64,000 nucleotides of DNA, taken from contig NZ_CP043808.1 in the NCBI RefSeq assembly GCF_008386315.1, positions 1,054,001 through 1,118,000 on the forward strand. The letters run 5' to 3'. The position numbers were made by a program, and so were the translations under genes. This document shows, one piece after another, positions 36,855 to 46,520 of this stretch; position 1 is the stretch's first letter; each line of letters starts with the position of its first letter. Origin of the DNA: Serinicoccus marinus DSM 15273. Lineage in GTDB: Bacteria; Actinomycetota; Actinomycetes; Actinomycetales; Dermatophilaceae. Under the pieces are notes generated by a model. The model was not told the origin of the DNA, did not search any database, and saw nothing but the letters and a program-made list of their open reading frames with translations.

Positions 36855-37838
36855 TCAGTCGATGTCGGAGCGCAGGAAGCGCAGCAGACCCAGCCCCAGG
36901 ACGACCACGAGGACGACCGAGAGAGTGAGGACGCCCTGCCCCAGGCTGAGCTGCTGCGTCACCTCGCGGCATCCCTCGACCTCCCGGCAGTTGGTGTAGG
37001 TGATCCACTCGACCCCGTCGCGCACGACCGCCTCGACGTTGCGCCCGACGGAGAAGCGGCTGATGCCGGGCAGCAGGCTGCTCAGCAACCCCTCGACCAC
37101 CATGAGGTAGCCCACCAGGAGCCCGATGACCAGGGCGCTGTGCCGCAGGACGAAGGCGGCGGCCGCGCCGAGGGCCCCGGCGGCCAGACCGAGACCCAGG
37201 ATGCGCACCGACATCCAGAACGAGGGCAGGACGCCGTCGGCCAGGATGCTCGGGTCGTTGCCGGTGAGGCGGTAGACCGCCGGGACGCCCAGGACCAGCG
37301 CGACCAGGCATACCGCGACGACCGGCACCGACAGCAGGGCACCGGCGAGGACCTTGGCGCCGAAGACCGGGGCCCGGCGGGGGACGAAGGTGAGGAAGGA
37401 CCCCATGGTGCGGTGACCGAACTCGGCGGCCACGCCGGTCGACCCGACGGCCAGAGCGAGCAGCAGCAGCGGGTAGACGGCGATGGCGAGCAGCTCGGTG
37501 TATTGCTCCCCGACGGGCGGGAGCTCGCCGTACCACTGCTCCGCCGAAGGCGCCTCCATCTGGTCGCAGCCCCAGTCCACGCTCGCGTCCCCGGCGGCAC
37601 GACGCTCGTCCTCCTGCCCCTGCAGGCACTCCTGCAGGTACTGCTCACCGTTCTCCTCCCAGTCCGCGATGGCCTGCTCCAGCGCCACGTCGGCGCCCGC
37701 CCGGGCCTGCGCGATCTGCCGCGCCTGGCCGTGCACGCCGATGAGGGCGATCACGGAGATGATCACCGCGGCCAGGACCGCCAGCGCGGGGATACGACGC
37801 CACAGCAGGCGCCGCACCTCGACGACCGTGAGCCGCAT
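36855..37838 (-). CDS. ABC-2 type transporter permease
   Basis: 327-residue membrane protein with about six hydrophobic segments (first IPALAVLAAVIISVIALIGV, last GVLTLSVVLVVVLGLGLLRF). After segment 1 it has an external loop of about 80 residues, charged and containing Cys. Its ATG overlaps the stop of the ATPase gene by one base, so the two are coupled. Together they form an exporter of the ABC-2 class (drug, lantibiotic or lipid-type substrates); the substrate is unknown. Confidence 0.85.
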   Translation of the reverse strand: MRLTVVEVRRLLWRRIPALAVLAAVIISVIALIGVHGQARQIAQARAGADVALEQAIADWEENGEQYLQECLQGQEDERRAAGDASVDWGCDQMEAPSAEQWYGELPPVGEQYTELLAIAVYPLLLLALAVGSTGVAAEFGHRTMGSFLTFVPRRAPVFGAKVLAGALLSVPVVAVCLVALVLGVPAVYRLTGNDPSILADGVLPSFWMSVRILGLGLAAGALGAAAAFVLRHSALVIGLLVGYLMVVEGLLSSLLPGISRFSVGRNVEAVVRDGVEWITYTNCREVEGCREVTQQLSLGQGVLTLSVVLVVVLGLGLLRFLRSDID

Positions 37839-38869
37839 CACGCCGCTCCTCCCCGCTCGTCCCTGGTGCTGGCGAGCGCATCGTCCCCGGTCAGCTCGAG
37901 GAAGATCTGCTCCAACCCGCGACGGCTCGGCACGAGCCGCTCGACCCACAGCCCCTGGCCGGCCAGCAGCCGGGTGATCTCGGCCGGCTGGGCGCCGGTG
38001 ACGGTGAGCAGACCGGACTCCTGCGAGCCGTCGGCCCGGGCCAGCGCCTCGGCGGCGTCCTCGCCCTGCGGGAGCGCCCGCCAGTCCACGGTGAAGCCGG
38101 CGTCACGCAGGAGGCGGGCGGCGGCGCCGGGGTGTCTCACCCCGACCTCGACGCTCTCCCCGCCCCCGCCGATCAGTCCGGCCACCGAGCCCTGCGCCAG
38201 CACCCGGCCACGCCCGATGATGGTGACCGTGTCGGCGATCTGCTCGACCTCGGACAGGATGTGGCTGCTCACGAGCACGGTGCGGCCCTCGTCGGCGAGG
38301 CGGCGCATGGTCCGGCGGATCTCGTGGATGCCCGCCGGGTCCAGCCCGTTGGTGGGCTCGTCGAAGATGAGCAGGTCCGGCGACTTGAGCAGGGTGGCCG
38401 CGATGGCCAGCCGCTGCTTCATGCCCAGCGAGTAGGACGTGAAGGTGTCGCGCCCGCGGGAGCCCAGCCCGACCTCGTCGAGGACCTCACCGACCCGGCT
38501 CTGCGGGGTGCCGATGGCCTGGGCGAGCAGCGCCAGGTTGCGCGCCCCGGTGAACGTGGGGAAGAACTTCGGCGACTCGACGATGGCCCCCACCCGGTCG
38601 ACCACCTGTGGCAGCTGCCGCGGCACCGGTGTGCCGAAGATCTGCACGTCGCCGCGGTCGGGCCGCACCAGCCCCAGCAGCATCCGGATGGTCGTGGTCT
38701 TGCCCGAGCCGTTCGGCCCGAGGAAGCCGTGCACCCCGCCCGCGGGCACGTCCATGTCCAGCCCGTGCACCGCCACCCGGCGTCCTCGCACGGTCCGGTA
38801 GGTCTTGCGCAGCCCACGGGTGGTCACCGCGGGGCCCTCGTCGGTGAGGGCGACGTGCGGCACGCTCAA
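37838..38869 (-). CDS. ABC transporter ATP-binding protein
   Basis: 343-residue ATPase of an ABC-2 exporter. It has Walker A FLGPNGSGKTTTIRMLLGL, signature SYSLGMKQRLAIAATLL, Walker B LLIFDEPTNGLDPAG and H-loop VLVSSHILSEVEQIA, followed by an about 100-residue C-terminal extension of the type seen in BcrA/DrrA-like proteins (ends GLEQIFLELTGDD). The start is a TTG at 38869 with a strong aggagga site eight bases before. A ttgact -35-like box lies near 38925. Its substrate cannot be told. Confidence 0.88.
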   Translation of the reverse strand: MSVPHVALTDEGPAVTTRGLRKTYRTVRGRRVAVHGLDMDVPAGGVHGFLGPNGSGKTTTIRMLLGLVRPDRGDVQIFGTPVPRQLPQVVDRVGAIVESPKFFPTFTGARNLALLAQAIGTPQSRVGEVLDEVGLGSRGRDTFTSYSLGMKQRLAIAATLLKSPDLLIFDEPTNGLDPAGIHEIRRTMRRLADEGRTVLVSSHILSEVEQIADTVTIIGRGRVLAQGSVAGLIGGGGESVEVGVRHPGAAARLLRDAGFTVDWRALPQGEDAAEALARADGSQESGLLTVTGAQPAEITRLLAGQGLWVERLVPSRRGLEQIFLELTGDDALASTRDERGGAA

Positions 38870-39028
38870 CAGCTGTCCTCCTGGCGTCGGTGGGCAGCCT
38901 CACGGCCGAACCCCTGCAGGCTCAGTCAACCCTGCTTGTGTCCGAAGGGAGGCGTGTGTTGCAGCGTGTCCGGAATCCCGTCCGGATCACGGGTATGCGG
39001 TCGTGGCGAGAGTACGCCGGGGCCGTGG

Positions 39029-39694
39029 TCAGCGGGTCGGCACGGTCGGCTGCCCCGGGGTCACGGGGTCGAGCACGCGGGCGAGGTGGTCCTCGACCAG
39101 CGGCAGCACCTCGGCGACGGGGACGTGACGACCGAGCTCCGCGGTCAACGAGGTCACCCCGGCGTCGGCGATCCCGCAGGGGATGATGGCGTCCGCCCAG
39201 CCCAGGTCGCAGTCGCAGTTGAGCGCGAAGCCGTGCATGGTGACGTCCTGGCTGACCCGGATCCCGATGGCGCCGATCTTGCGCTCCGGGCGCGTGCCGT
39301 CGGCCGGGAGCCAGACCCCTGACCTCCCCTCGACCCGGGTGGTCTCGACGCCCAGCTCACGGCATACCCCGATCATCACGTCCTCCAGCCGGCGCACGTG
39401 CGCGACCACGTCGACGGGGGAGGGGAGCCGCACGATCGGGTAGCCCACGAGCTGCCCCGGGCCGTGCCAGGTGATCTTGCCCCCGCGGTCGACGTCGACG
39501 ACCGGCGTGCCGTCGAGCGGCCGCTCATGGGCCTCGGTGCGCTTCCCGGCGGTGTAGACCGCCGCGTGCTCCAGCAGGAGCACGGTGCCCGGGAGGCTGC
39601 CCGCGACGACCGCGGCGTGCACCTCGCGCTGATGCTCCCACGCCTGGTCGTAGTCCACGAGGTTGGGGGCCAGACCGAGGTGCTCGACGCGCAT
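39029..39694 (-). CDS. lipB: Lipoyl(octanoyl) transferase
   Basis: 221-residue enzyme that moves octanoate from acyl carrier protein to lipoyl domains, the first step before LipA. Family motifs are [34 protein letters not shown] (RGGxxTxHGPGQ signature), [20 protein letters not shown] (catalytic Lys region) and [12 protein letters not shown] (catalytic Cys). The ATG at 39694 gives [19 protein letters not shown], the normal start; further upstream the frame has no similarity. It is divergent from the kinase gene with about 86 bases between. Confidence 0.95.
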   Translation of the reverse strand: MRVEHLGLAPNLVDYDQAWEHQREVHAAVVAGSLPGTVLLLEHAAVYTAGKRTEAHERPLDGTPVVDVDRGGKITWHGPGQLVGYPIVRLPSPVDVVAHVRRLEDVMIGVCRELGVETTRVEGRSGVWLPADGTRPERKIGAIGIRVSQDVTMHGFALNCDCDLGWADAIIPCGIADAGVTSLTAELGRHVPVAEVLPLVEDHLARVLDPVTPGQPTVPTR

Positions 39695-39780
39695 AGGCCC
39701 ACTGTAGTCCGTACGCGTCCGCACCCTGGGGCTGTGGACAACTCCTGCGGCGCTCGCGCCGCTCACGGCAGGCTGGGCTC

Positions 39781-41439
39781 ATGAACCTGCCGACCGTCCC
39801 CGGATACGACGTGCTCGGCCGGCTCGGTCGAGGGGCGAGCGCCGAGGTGTGGCGGGGCCGTCGGCGCGCGGACGGTCTGCCGGTCGCGCTCAAGCTCGTG
39901 CGCCCGAAGGGTGGGGCGGCCGACGTGCCGGCCGTGCTCGCCGAGGCGGGCCTCATGGCGGGGCTGCGGCACGAGCACGTCCTGCGGCTCTACGACGTGC
40001 TGCCGCTCGGGTCCCCGGAGGACCCCACCGTGGCCCTGGTCACCCAGCTCGCGGCCGGAGGCTCGCTGGCCCAGGTCCTGCAGAGCCGGAGGCTGCTGTC
40101 GCCGGGGGAGCTGGTGACCGTCCTGCACCCGGTCTCCTCGGCGCTGGCCGAGCTGCACCGGCTCGGCGTCGTGCACGGTGACGTGTCGCCGGGCAACGTG
40201 GTCTTCCGCAGCGACGGTATGCCCCTGCTCGGCGACCTCGGCACTGCCCGTGTGACCGGGGAGGACGGCCTGCGCGGCTGGGGGACCCGTGGGCCCGACG
40301 GCATGGTGGCGCCCGAGGTCGTCGAGGGTTTCGCTGCAACCTCTGAGTCCGACGTCTACCAGGTGGGTGCGCTGGCCTGGCTCGCGCTGGTCGGCGACGT
40401 GCCCGGCCCGGGCTTCGACCGTCCGCCGCTGGCCGAGGTTGCGCCACTGCTGGCCCCGGACCTGGTGGACCTGGTGCGGCGGTGCATGGCTCCGCAGCCG
40501 GAGGACCGTCCCGGTGCCGAGGAGCTGCCGGCGCTGCTGCTCGCGGTGGCCGACCCGGAGCCGGTGGAGGTGGCGCCGGACGTGGACGCCGCCGTCGGGG
40601 TCACCGAGCGGCTGCGGCAGGTGGCGCTGACCGACGCCGCGCAGGCGCAGCCGCCGCGGGGCGGGAGGTGGAGGAGACTGCTGGCACGGGGGGTCGGGCG
40701 GCCCCGGCCCGAGCCCGCGCGGGTGCCGGACCCGACATCGCCCAGGGTGGCGGCGTCGCGCCGTCGTGGGGCGCACCGGGAGAGCGGCGCCCCCGCCGGT
40801 GCGCGGCGGCGCCGCCCGGGCCTCGTCCTCGCTGCTGTCCTGGTGCTGCTGGTGGGGGTGCTCGGCGTCGTGGTCGTCCTCCGCCCCACGGCGTCGGTGT
40901 CGCACGGGGATGGGCCCCCGTCCGTCGGTCCTGCTGCGGCGGACGTGCCGGCGGTCACTGCCCCGGCCCCGCCGGTGCGGGCCGTGCCACCCGCGGGAGG
41001 GAAACCCGACACGGCCACCCCGTCGGCGGGACCGGATCGACGGGACGGGATCTGGGACGAGGCCCGGGCCTCGGAGGTCGTCCAGGGGCTCCTCGACGGG
41101 CGTGCCGCAGCGTGGGAGGAGGTCGACCCCGGACGGCTCGAGGAGGTCGTCGCCCCGGGCTCCCCGGCGGCGAGGGCAGAACTCTCCCAGTTGTCCGAGG
41201 CCGACCGGGCCGGGGTGTCGTATCCGCAGGTCGACTTCACCGTCTCCCGGGCCCGCACCGCATCGGTCCAGGACGGGCGCGTGGAGGTCGACCTCACGGT
41301 CCGCCGTGCCCAGCTGACGGTGCGGCGCGACGGGGAGGTCGTGCACACCGCCGGTGCGCGGGAGGACGAGGTCCGGGTCGTGCTGAGCCGCCACGGGGGA
41401 CGGTGGCTGCTGCAGGAGTGGGGGCCGCCGGCGCGCTGA
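39781..41439 (+). CDS. Transmembrane Ser/Thr protein kinase (PknB-like), variant catalytic loop
   Basis: 552-residue membrane kinase. The kinase domain covers about residues 8-260: glycine loop LGRGASAEVWRG, VALKLVRP (ATP Lys), HGDVSPGNVVF in the catalytic loop, GDLGTAR in place of DFG, and MVAPEVVEG. The catalytic Asp is kept, but the usual HRDLKPxN reads HGDVSPGN, so the loop Lys is Ser. A Pro/Arg-rich juxtamembrane segment precedes one transmembrane helix (LVLAAVLVLLVGVLGVVVV, about residues 350-370). The outer part (about 180 residues) is a Pro/Ala-rich linker followed by a small domain, with no PASTA repeats. It is convergent with the epimerase gene two bases away. Confidence 0.87.
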   Translation: MNLPTVPGYDVLGRLGRGASAEVWRGRRRADGLPVALKLVRPKGGAADVPAVLAEAGLMAGLRHEHVLRLYDVLPLGSPEDPTVALVTQLAAGGSLAQVLQSRRLLSPGELVTVLHPVSSALAELHRLGVVHGDVSPGNVVFRSDGMPLLGDLGTARVTGEDGLRGWGTRGPDGMVAPEVVEGFAATSESDVYQVGALAWLALVGDVPGPGFDRPPLAEVAPLLAPDLVDLVRRCMAPQPEDRPGAEELPALLLAVADPEPVEVAPDVDAAVGVTERLRQVALTDAAQAQPPRGGRWRRLLARGVGRPRPEPARVPDPTSPRVAASRRRGAHRESGAPAGARRRRPGLVLAAVLVLLVGVLGVVVVLRPTASVSHGDGPPSVGPAAADVPAVTAPAPPVRAVPPAGGKPDTATPSAGPDRRDGIWDEARASEVVQGLLDGRAAAWEEVDPGRLEEVVAPGSPAARAELSQLSEADRAGVSYPQVDFTVSRARTASVQDGRVEVDLTVRRAQLTVRRDGEVVHTAGAREDEVRVVLSRHGGRWLLQEWGPPAR

Positions 41440-41441
41440 GG

Positions 41442-42410
41442 TCAGGCGGCCTGGTCCTGCTGCACCACCCAGGCTGCTGCGGCCTGAAGATCGGCGTGGT
41501 CGAAGGTGAAGCCCGCGCCGGTCAGCACCTCGGGCAGGACCCGGGTGGAGGAGAGGATCTCCTGCGACATCTCGCCCAGGACCAGGCGCAGCGCGAAGCC
41601 GGGCACGGGCAGGACCGCCGGCCGGTGCAGCTGGGAGGCGAGGGCCTGGGTGACCTGCTGCTGGGTGGCCGGCTCCGGGCCGCCGAGGTTGACCGGGCCC
41701 GTGATCTCCGGGCGGTCGAGCAGGAAGAGCAGCGCCCGCACGTGGTCGTGCAGGGTGATCCACGGCCACCACGAGTCGCCGCCGGCCAGCGGTCCGCCCA
41801 GTCCCAGCCGCACGAGCGGCAACAGCCGCCCCAGCGCGCCGCCTCCCGGGGCGAGGACGATGCCGGTGCGCACGTGCGCGACCGGCACCCCGGCCTGCTC
41901 GGCGGGGGCCGTGGCGGCCTCCCAGTCCTGGCAGAGCTGGGAGAGGAAGCCCTCGCCCGGCCGGCTCTCCTCGGTGAGCACCTCGTCACCGCGGTCCCCG
42001 TAGTAGCCCACGGCCGAGCCGGACACGAGCCGGGGCGTGCCCGAGGCGCCGCCCTCACGATTGGCGAGCGCAGCGAGCGCGTCGGCGATCGTGCTGGTGC
42101 CGTCCAGCCGCGAGGAGACCAGCACCTTCTTGCGCTCGTCCGTCCACCGCTTGTCGGCGATGCCGGCACCCGCCAGGTGGACGACCCCGTGCACGCCGGC
42201 CAGGACCTCGGGGTCGAGCCGCGAGCCGGGGTCCCAGGTGGCCTCCCGGACGCCCTCGGGGAGCTGGTCGGAGGGGCGCGTGTCGCGGCGCACGAGGTGC
42301 ACGACCTCGTCGCCGCGCTCGCGCACCGCCTCGCTGAGCGCCGACCCGATGAGCCCGCTGGCTCCGGTGATCGCGACGACGCGCGTGCTGCTGGATGCGG
42401 GATCGGTCAT
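41442..42410 (-). CDS. TIGR01777 family NAD-dependent epimerase (SDR39U1-like)
   Basis: 322-residue extended short-chain dehydrogenase-like protein. N-terminal dinucleotide motif ITGASGLIGSALSEAV; then VVHLAGAGIADKRW (typical for the family), SGSAVGYYGDRGDEVLTE (YxxxK-type active region) and ITLHDHVRALLFLLD. A C-terminal DUF1731 part follows (LPVPGFALRLVLGEM, SSTRVLPEVLTGAGF). The YfcH/SulA relatives of this family have no agreed substrate. It begins 10 bases after sucB on the same strand and is probably cotranscribed with it. Confidence 0.9.
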   Translation of the reverse strand: MTDPASSSTRVVAITGASGLIGSALSEAVRERGDEVVHLVRRDTRPSDQLPEGVREATWDPGSRLDPEVLAGVHGVVHLAGAGIADKRWTDERKKVLVSSRLDGTSTIADALAALANREGGASGTPRLVSGSAVGYYGDRGDEVLTEESRPGEGFLSQLCQDWEAATAPAEQAGVPVAHVRTGIVLAPGGGALGRLLPLVRLGLGGPLAGGDSWWPWITLHDHVRALLFLLDRPEITGPVNLGGPEPATQQQVTQALASQLHRPAVLPVPGFALRLVLGEMSQEILSSTRVLPEVLTGAGFTFDHADLQAAAAWVVQQDQAA

Positions 42411-42420
42411 CGCCGGCTCC

Positions 42421-44430
42421 TCAGACCTCGAACTTCCCGTCCTCCAGGCGCTCCTTCATCGTCGCCAGGAAGCGCGCGGCGTCCGCGCCGTCCACGACCC
42501 GGTGGTCGTAGCTGATCGCGAGGTAGACCATGTCGCGGATCGCGATCGTCTCCATGCCGTCCTCGTCGACGATGACCACCGGACGCTTGACCACCGCGCC
42601 GGTGCCCAGGATGCCGACGTTGGGCTGGTTGATGATCGGGGTGTCGAAGAGCGCGCCGCGCGACCCGGTGTTGGTCAGCGTGAACGTGCCTCCGGACAGC
42701 TCGTCCGGCGTGACCTTGTTGTCGCGGGTGCGCTCGGCCAGGTCGGCGATCTTGCGTGCCAGGCCCGCGATGTTGAGGTCACCGGCGTCCTTGATGACCG
42801 GCACGAGCAGGCCGCGCGGGGTGTCGACCGCGACGCCGAGGTGCTCCGCCGCGTGGTAGACGATGGAGTCGTCCTCGACGCTGGCGTTGACGATCGGGTG
42901 CTCCTTGAGCGCCTCGATGGCGGCCATCGCGAAGAACGGCATGAACGAGAGCTTGGTGCCCTCCCGCTTGAGGAACTCGTCCTTGGCGCGCTTGCGCAGC
43001 CGGGAGATCTTCGTGACGTCGACCTCGATGACCGTGGTCAGCTGGGCGCTCGTCTGCAGCGACTCCACCATGCGGGTCGCGATGACCTTGCGCAGGCGCG
43101 ACATCTTCTCGGTCGTGCCCCGCTTGGCCTCGCTCTCCGGGCTCGGGGACCCGCCCCCGGACGGGGCGGAGGTCTCCGGCGTGGCGGCCTTCTCCTCCTG
43201 TGCCGCCGGTGCCTCGGCAGGCTGCTCCTTCTTGGCCTGGGCGGCGTCGAGCACGTCCTGCTTGCGGATGCGGCCTCCCACACCGGTTCCGGTGAGCGAG
43301 CCCAGGTCGACGTCGTGCTGGGCGGCGAGCTTGCGCACCAGCGGCGTGACGTAGGCACTGACGTCCTGCCCCTGCGGCGTCGAGGCCGTGGACTGCTGAC
43401 GCTGCTCCACGTCCCGCGTGCCGTCGCCGTCGGCGTCCTTGTGCGAGGTGGAACCGGCCTCGGCGGAGGTGGTGCCGACACCGACCGCCTGGCCGCTGTC
43501 GTCGGCGTCGGAGGTGCCGCTGGACTCGGAGGCCTCCTGGGCCGCCTTCTCCTGCTTCTCCTGCTCGCCGCCCAGGTCCTCGGAGGAGTCCTCCTCGGCC
43601 TTCTCTTCCTTCTTCTCGTCCTCGGCCGGCTTCTCCTCGGACTCGCCCTCGGCCTTCTCCTCCTTGTCGACCTCAGCGGGCTCCTCCGACTTCTCCTCGT
43701 CCTGCGAGGAGCCCTCGTCGGAACCTCCGCCGGAGGACTCACCCCCGATGACGGCGAGCTCCCCGCCGACCTCGACGGTCTCGTCCTCCCCGGCGAGGAT
43801 CGAGGTCAGTACCCCCGCGACGGGGGAGGGGATCTCGGTGTCGACCTTGTCGGTGGAGACCTCGAGCAGCGGCTCGTCGACCTCGACGGAGTCGCCCTCG
43901 GACTTGAGCCAGCGGGTGACGGTGCCCTCGGTCACCGACTCGCCCAGCGCGGGCATGGTCACGGTCTCGCCCTCCGAGCCGCCGCCGCCCCCGGAGGAGC
44001 CACCCGAGTCCCCGGACCCGGTGTCCTCGCTGCTCTCATCCTTCGAGTCGCTCGCGTCCTGGCTCTCACCGGAGTCCCCGGACTCCTGCTCCTGCTCGTC
44101 GGACTCATCAGCGTCACCGGAGTCCTCCTGCTGGGACTCCTCCTCGTCGGCCTGCGCGTCCGAGCCGCCGGAGTCGCTGCTGTCGCCCCCGTCGCCGTCC
44201 CCGACGACGCACAGGTCGGCGCCGACCTCGACGGTCTCGTCCTCCTCGGCGAGGATCTCCTGCAGCGTGCCCGCGACGGGGGAGGGGATCTCGGTGTCGA
44301 CCTTGTCGGTGGACACCTCAAGCAGCGGCTCGTCGACCTCGACGGAGTCGCCGACGCTCTTGAGCCAGCGGGTCACGGTCCCCTCGGTGACGGACTCACC
44401 GAGGGCGGGCATCGATACACGTTCCGACAT
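42421..44430 (-). CDS. sucB: 2-oxoglutarate dehydrogenase E2 (dihydrolipoamide succinyltransferase), two lipoyl domains
   Basis: 669-residue acyltransferase core of a 2-oxoacid dehydrogenase complex. Two near-identical lipoyl domains (residues about 2-76 and 155-230) each carry [12 protein letters not shown] with the lipoylated Lys. An E3/E1-binding domain ([20 protein letters not shown], near residue 350) is followed by the trimer-forming catalytic domain ending [17 protein letters not shown] (His643, Asp647). The two linkers are extremely rich in Ser, Asp and Glu instead of the usual Ala/Pro. In mycobacteria the equivalent protein (DlaT) serves pyruvate dehydrogenase, so the complex could be either. 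LipA and LipB encoded nearby supply the cofactor. Confidence 0.93.
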   Translation of the reverse strand: MSERVSMPALGESVTEGTVTRWLKSVGDSVEVDEPLLEVSTDKVDTEIPSPVAGTLQEILAEEDETVEVGADLCVVGDGDGGDSSDSGGSDAQADEEESQQEDSGDADESDEQEQESGDSGESQDASDSKDESSEDTGSGDSGGSSGGGGGSEGETVTMPALGESVTEGTVTRWLKSEGDSVEVDEPLLEVSTDKVDTEIPSPVAGVLTSILAGEDETVEVGGELAVIGGESSGGGSDEGSSQDEEKSEEPAEVDKEEKAEGESEEKPAEDEKKEEKAEEDSSEDLGGEQEKQEKAAQEASESSGTSDADDSGQAVGVGTTSAEAGSTSHKDADGDGTRDVEQRQQSTASTPQGQDVSAYVTPLVRKLAAQHDVDLGSLTGTGVGGRIRKQDVLDAAQAKKEQPAEAPAAQEEKAATPETSAPSGGGSPSPESEAKRGTTEKMSRLRKVIATRMVESLQTSAQLTTVIEVDVTKISRLRKRAKDEFLKREGTKLSFMPFFAMAAIEALKEHPIVNASVEDDSIVYHAAEHLGVAVDTPRGLLVPVIKDAGDLNIAGLARKIADLAERTRDNKVTPDELSGGTFTLTNTGSRGALFDTPIINQPNVGILGTGAVVKRPVVIVDEDGMETIAIRDMVYLAISYDHRVVDGADAARFLATMKERLEDGKFEV

Positions 44431-44618
44431 GTCTGTTGACTCTCTCCTCGTCCGGGGTCTGCAGTCTACGGGTGATGCTGCCGTTGGGTCAGGCGTGGTG
44501 CCACCCTGGAAGGCCGTCCGCGGACCATCCTGCCACCTGCCCGGAATTCGGTGGCGGACGCACGTGCCGCGTGCCAGGGTGGTCCGGTCATGTCCGGCGA
44601 GAGTGAGGAGGTGGCCCG

Positions 44619-44795
44619 ATGAGCGACGATCCGGTCACGGACGACGTCAAGGCCAAGTTCCGCGAGGCACTGGCCAAGAAGCAGGCCCACGGCGGGACGG
44701 ATGTCTCGGACCACTCCGAGCACGGCAAGGTCGCGCAGGAGCGCGACGCCAAGACCTCGGGTGCCCAGCAGATGTTCCGCCGCAAGAGCGGCTGA
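44619..44795 (+). CDS. DUF5302 family small protein
   Basis: 58-residue protein ([20 protein letters not shown] then [25 protein letters not shown]) of the DUF5302 type found across actinobacteria; function unknown. It is hydrophilic and probably largely helical or disordered. The ATG follows gagtgaggaggtggcccg, a strong ribosome site. A strong hairpin follows its stop. Confidence 0.8.
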   Translation: MSDDPVTDDVKAKFREALAKKQAHGGTDVSDHSEHGKVAQERDAKTSGAQQMFRRKSG

Positions 44796-44815
44796 CGTCG
44801 CCCGGCAGACGGACG

Positions 44816-44852
44816 CGAGGGGCACCACCGCGACGTGCGGTGGTGCCCCTCG
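44816..44852. terminator. Bidirectional terminator between the DUF5302 gene and pepA
   Basis: Perfect 16-base stem (cgaggggcaccaccgc at 44816-44831; gcggtggtgcccctcg at 44837-44852) with loop gacgt, between convergent stops at 44795 and 44868. Confidence 0.85.
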
Positions 44853-44867
44853 TGCGTGCGGTGGCAC

Positions 44868-46388
44868 TCAGCCGGCGAAGGAGCGGGCGAGCGCGACCAG
44901 CGAGCGCACGCCGGCCCCGGTGCCTCCCTTGGGGTAGTAGCCCCAGGCCGACTTCTCGTTGTAGGCCGGACCGGCGATGTCGAGGTGGGCCCAGGGGATC
45001 GGGGAGGCCTGCGCGCCCTCCCCGCGGGTGCCGACGAACTCCTGGAGGAAGGTCGCGGCGACCATCGCCCCTGCGGACCGCTCACCGGTGTGCTTGAGGT
45101 CGGCCACGGGGGTGTCGAGGGTGGGGCGGATCTCCTCCGGCATCGGCAGCGCCCACGCGGTGTCCCCGGCATCCGTGCCGAGGCGCACCAGCGAGTCGCG
45201 CAGCTCGTCGTCGTTGCCCATGACCCCGATGGTCCGCTCGCCCAGCGCGACGATGCAGGCACCGGTCAGCGTGGCCACGTCGACGATGGCGTCCGGCTGC
45301 TGCTCGGTGGCCAGCGCCAGGCCGTCGGCCATGACCAGGCGCCCCTCGGCGTCGGTGTTGATGATCTCGACCGTGCGTCCGCCGCGCATCGTCACGACGT
45401 CGCCCGGGCGCTGAGCCAGGTCGCCGGTCATGTTCTCCGCGAGGCAGAGGTATGCCGTCACCTGGACCGGCAGGCCCAGCTCGGCGATGGCGAGGGTGGC
45501 GGCGGCGCAGGCCGCGGCGCCGCCCATGTCCATCTTCATCGTCACCATCGAGGCGCCCGGCTTGAGGCAGAGCCCGCCGGAGTCGAAGGTGATGCCCTTG
45601 CCGACGAGGGCCAGGTGCCGGTCGGCGCCCTCGGGCGTGTAGCGCAGGGTCACGAGACGAGGTCCGCGGGCCGAGCCCTGGCCGACACCGATGATGCCGC
45701 CGCAGCCCTCCGCGGCGAGCTGCTCGGGGTCCCAGACCTCCACCTCGACGCCGGCCTCCTGCGCCCGGCTCACGACGTCCGCGGCGAAGGTCTCGGGGTA
45801 GAGCAGGTTCGGGGGAGTGTTGACCAGGTCACGGGCATACGAGACGGCGTCCACCATCGCGGAGACTTCGGCCTGCGCCGCCTGCGCCTCCTCGCCGTCC
45901 AGGCCGCGGACCGACGCGGAGGCCAGCGGTGCCTTCGCCGAGCCGGCCTTGCCGACCCCGTGCTGCTCGACGTAGCTGTAGGCGCCGAGCGCCGCCCCCT
46001 CGGCGACGGCGAGGGCCTGGTCGCGGCCCTCCTGGCCCAGTGCGAAGACGGCCGACCCTCGACCGGTGAGCGAGCGCGCCGCGACGCCCGCGGCACGGCG
46101 GAGCTGCTCGGTCCGCGGTGCCGGTCCGCTCCCGCCGACGCCCACGACGAGGACCAGGCCTGCCTCGACCCCGTCGACCCCCGCCAGCAGCGAGACCTCG
46201 TCGGTCGAGCCCTCGGCGCCGAGCGCGGACAGGGCGTCGGAGACCGACCGCACCACGTCCTCGTCCAGCCCGTGCCCTTCGAGCAGGGCGAGGGCTCCGT
46301 CGCGCTTGGTCGCCCCCAGGACGAGGGCGTCGACCTGGGCGGTGGCGAGGTCGTCGGTGGTGAAGGTCACGGGCATGCAGCCGCTCAT
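44868..46388 (-). CDS. pepA: Leucyl aminopeptidase (M17)
   Basis: 506-residue cytosolic dinuclear metallopeptidase of the M17 family. The C-terminal catalytic domain carries LVGKGITFDSGGLCLKPG (metal Lys/Asp), MKMDMGGAAA, the M17 signature NTDAEGRLVMADGLAL, and VATLTGACIVALG. The N-terminal domain is the usual macro-like fold. The ATG at 46388 (MSGCMPVTFTTDD) is the natural start; the frame runs open further upstream without similarity. It is divergent from gcvT, with about 130 bases of shared promoter region. Confidence 0.95.
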   Translation of the reverse strand: MSGCMPVTFTTDDLATAQVDALVLGATKRDGALALLEGHGLDEDVVRSVSDALSALGAEGSTDEVSLLAGVDGVEAGLVLVVGVGGSGPAPRTEQLRRAAGVAARSLTGRGSAVFALGQEGRDQALAVAEGAALGAYSYVEQHGVGKAGSAKAPLASASVRGLDGEEAQAAQAEVSAMVDAVSYARDLVNTPPNLLYPETFAADVVSRAQEAGVEVEVWDPEQLAAEGCGGIIGVGQGSARGPRLVTLRYTPEGADRHLALVGKGITFDSGGLCLKPGASMVTMKMDMGGAAACAAATLAIAELGLPVQVTAYLCLAENMTGDLAQRPGDVVTMRGGRTVEIINTDAEGRLVMADGLALATEQQPDAIVDVATLTGACIVALGERTIGVMGNDDELRDSLVRLGTDAGDTAWALPMPEEIRPTLDTPVADLKHTGERSAGAMVAATFLQEFVGTRGEGAQASPIPWAHLDIAGPAYNEKSAWGYYPKGGTGAGVRSLVALARSFAG

Positions 46389-46520
46389 GGATGGTTCCTT
46401 GTCTCCGCGCCGTGGGGACAGCTCTCCTGCGGCGTCGGTCGCTCGGGTGGTCGCCCGACGGTCGCGTCGGGGCGTGGTGACCGACACTAGGCCACGACGC
46501 CAGCCACTAGGGTGAGCGTC

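Noticed and set aside
46389..46520. Glycine riboswitch upstream of gcvT
   Set aside because: The gap is only about 130 bases and I could not find the paired aptamer core sequences.
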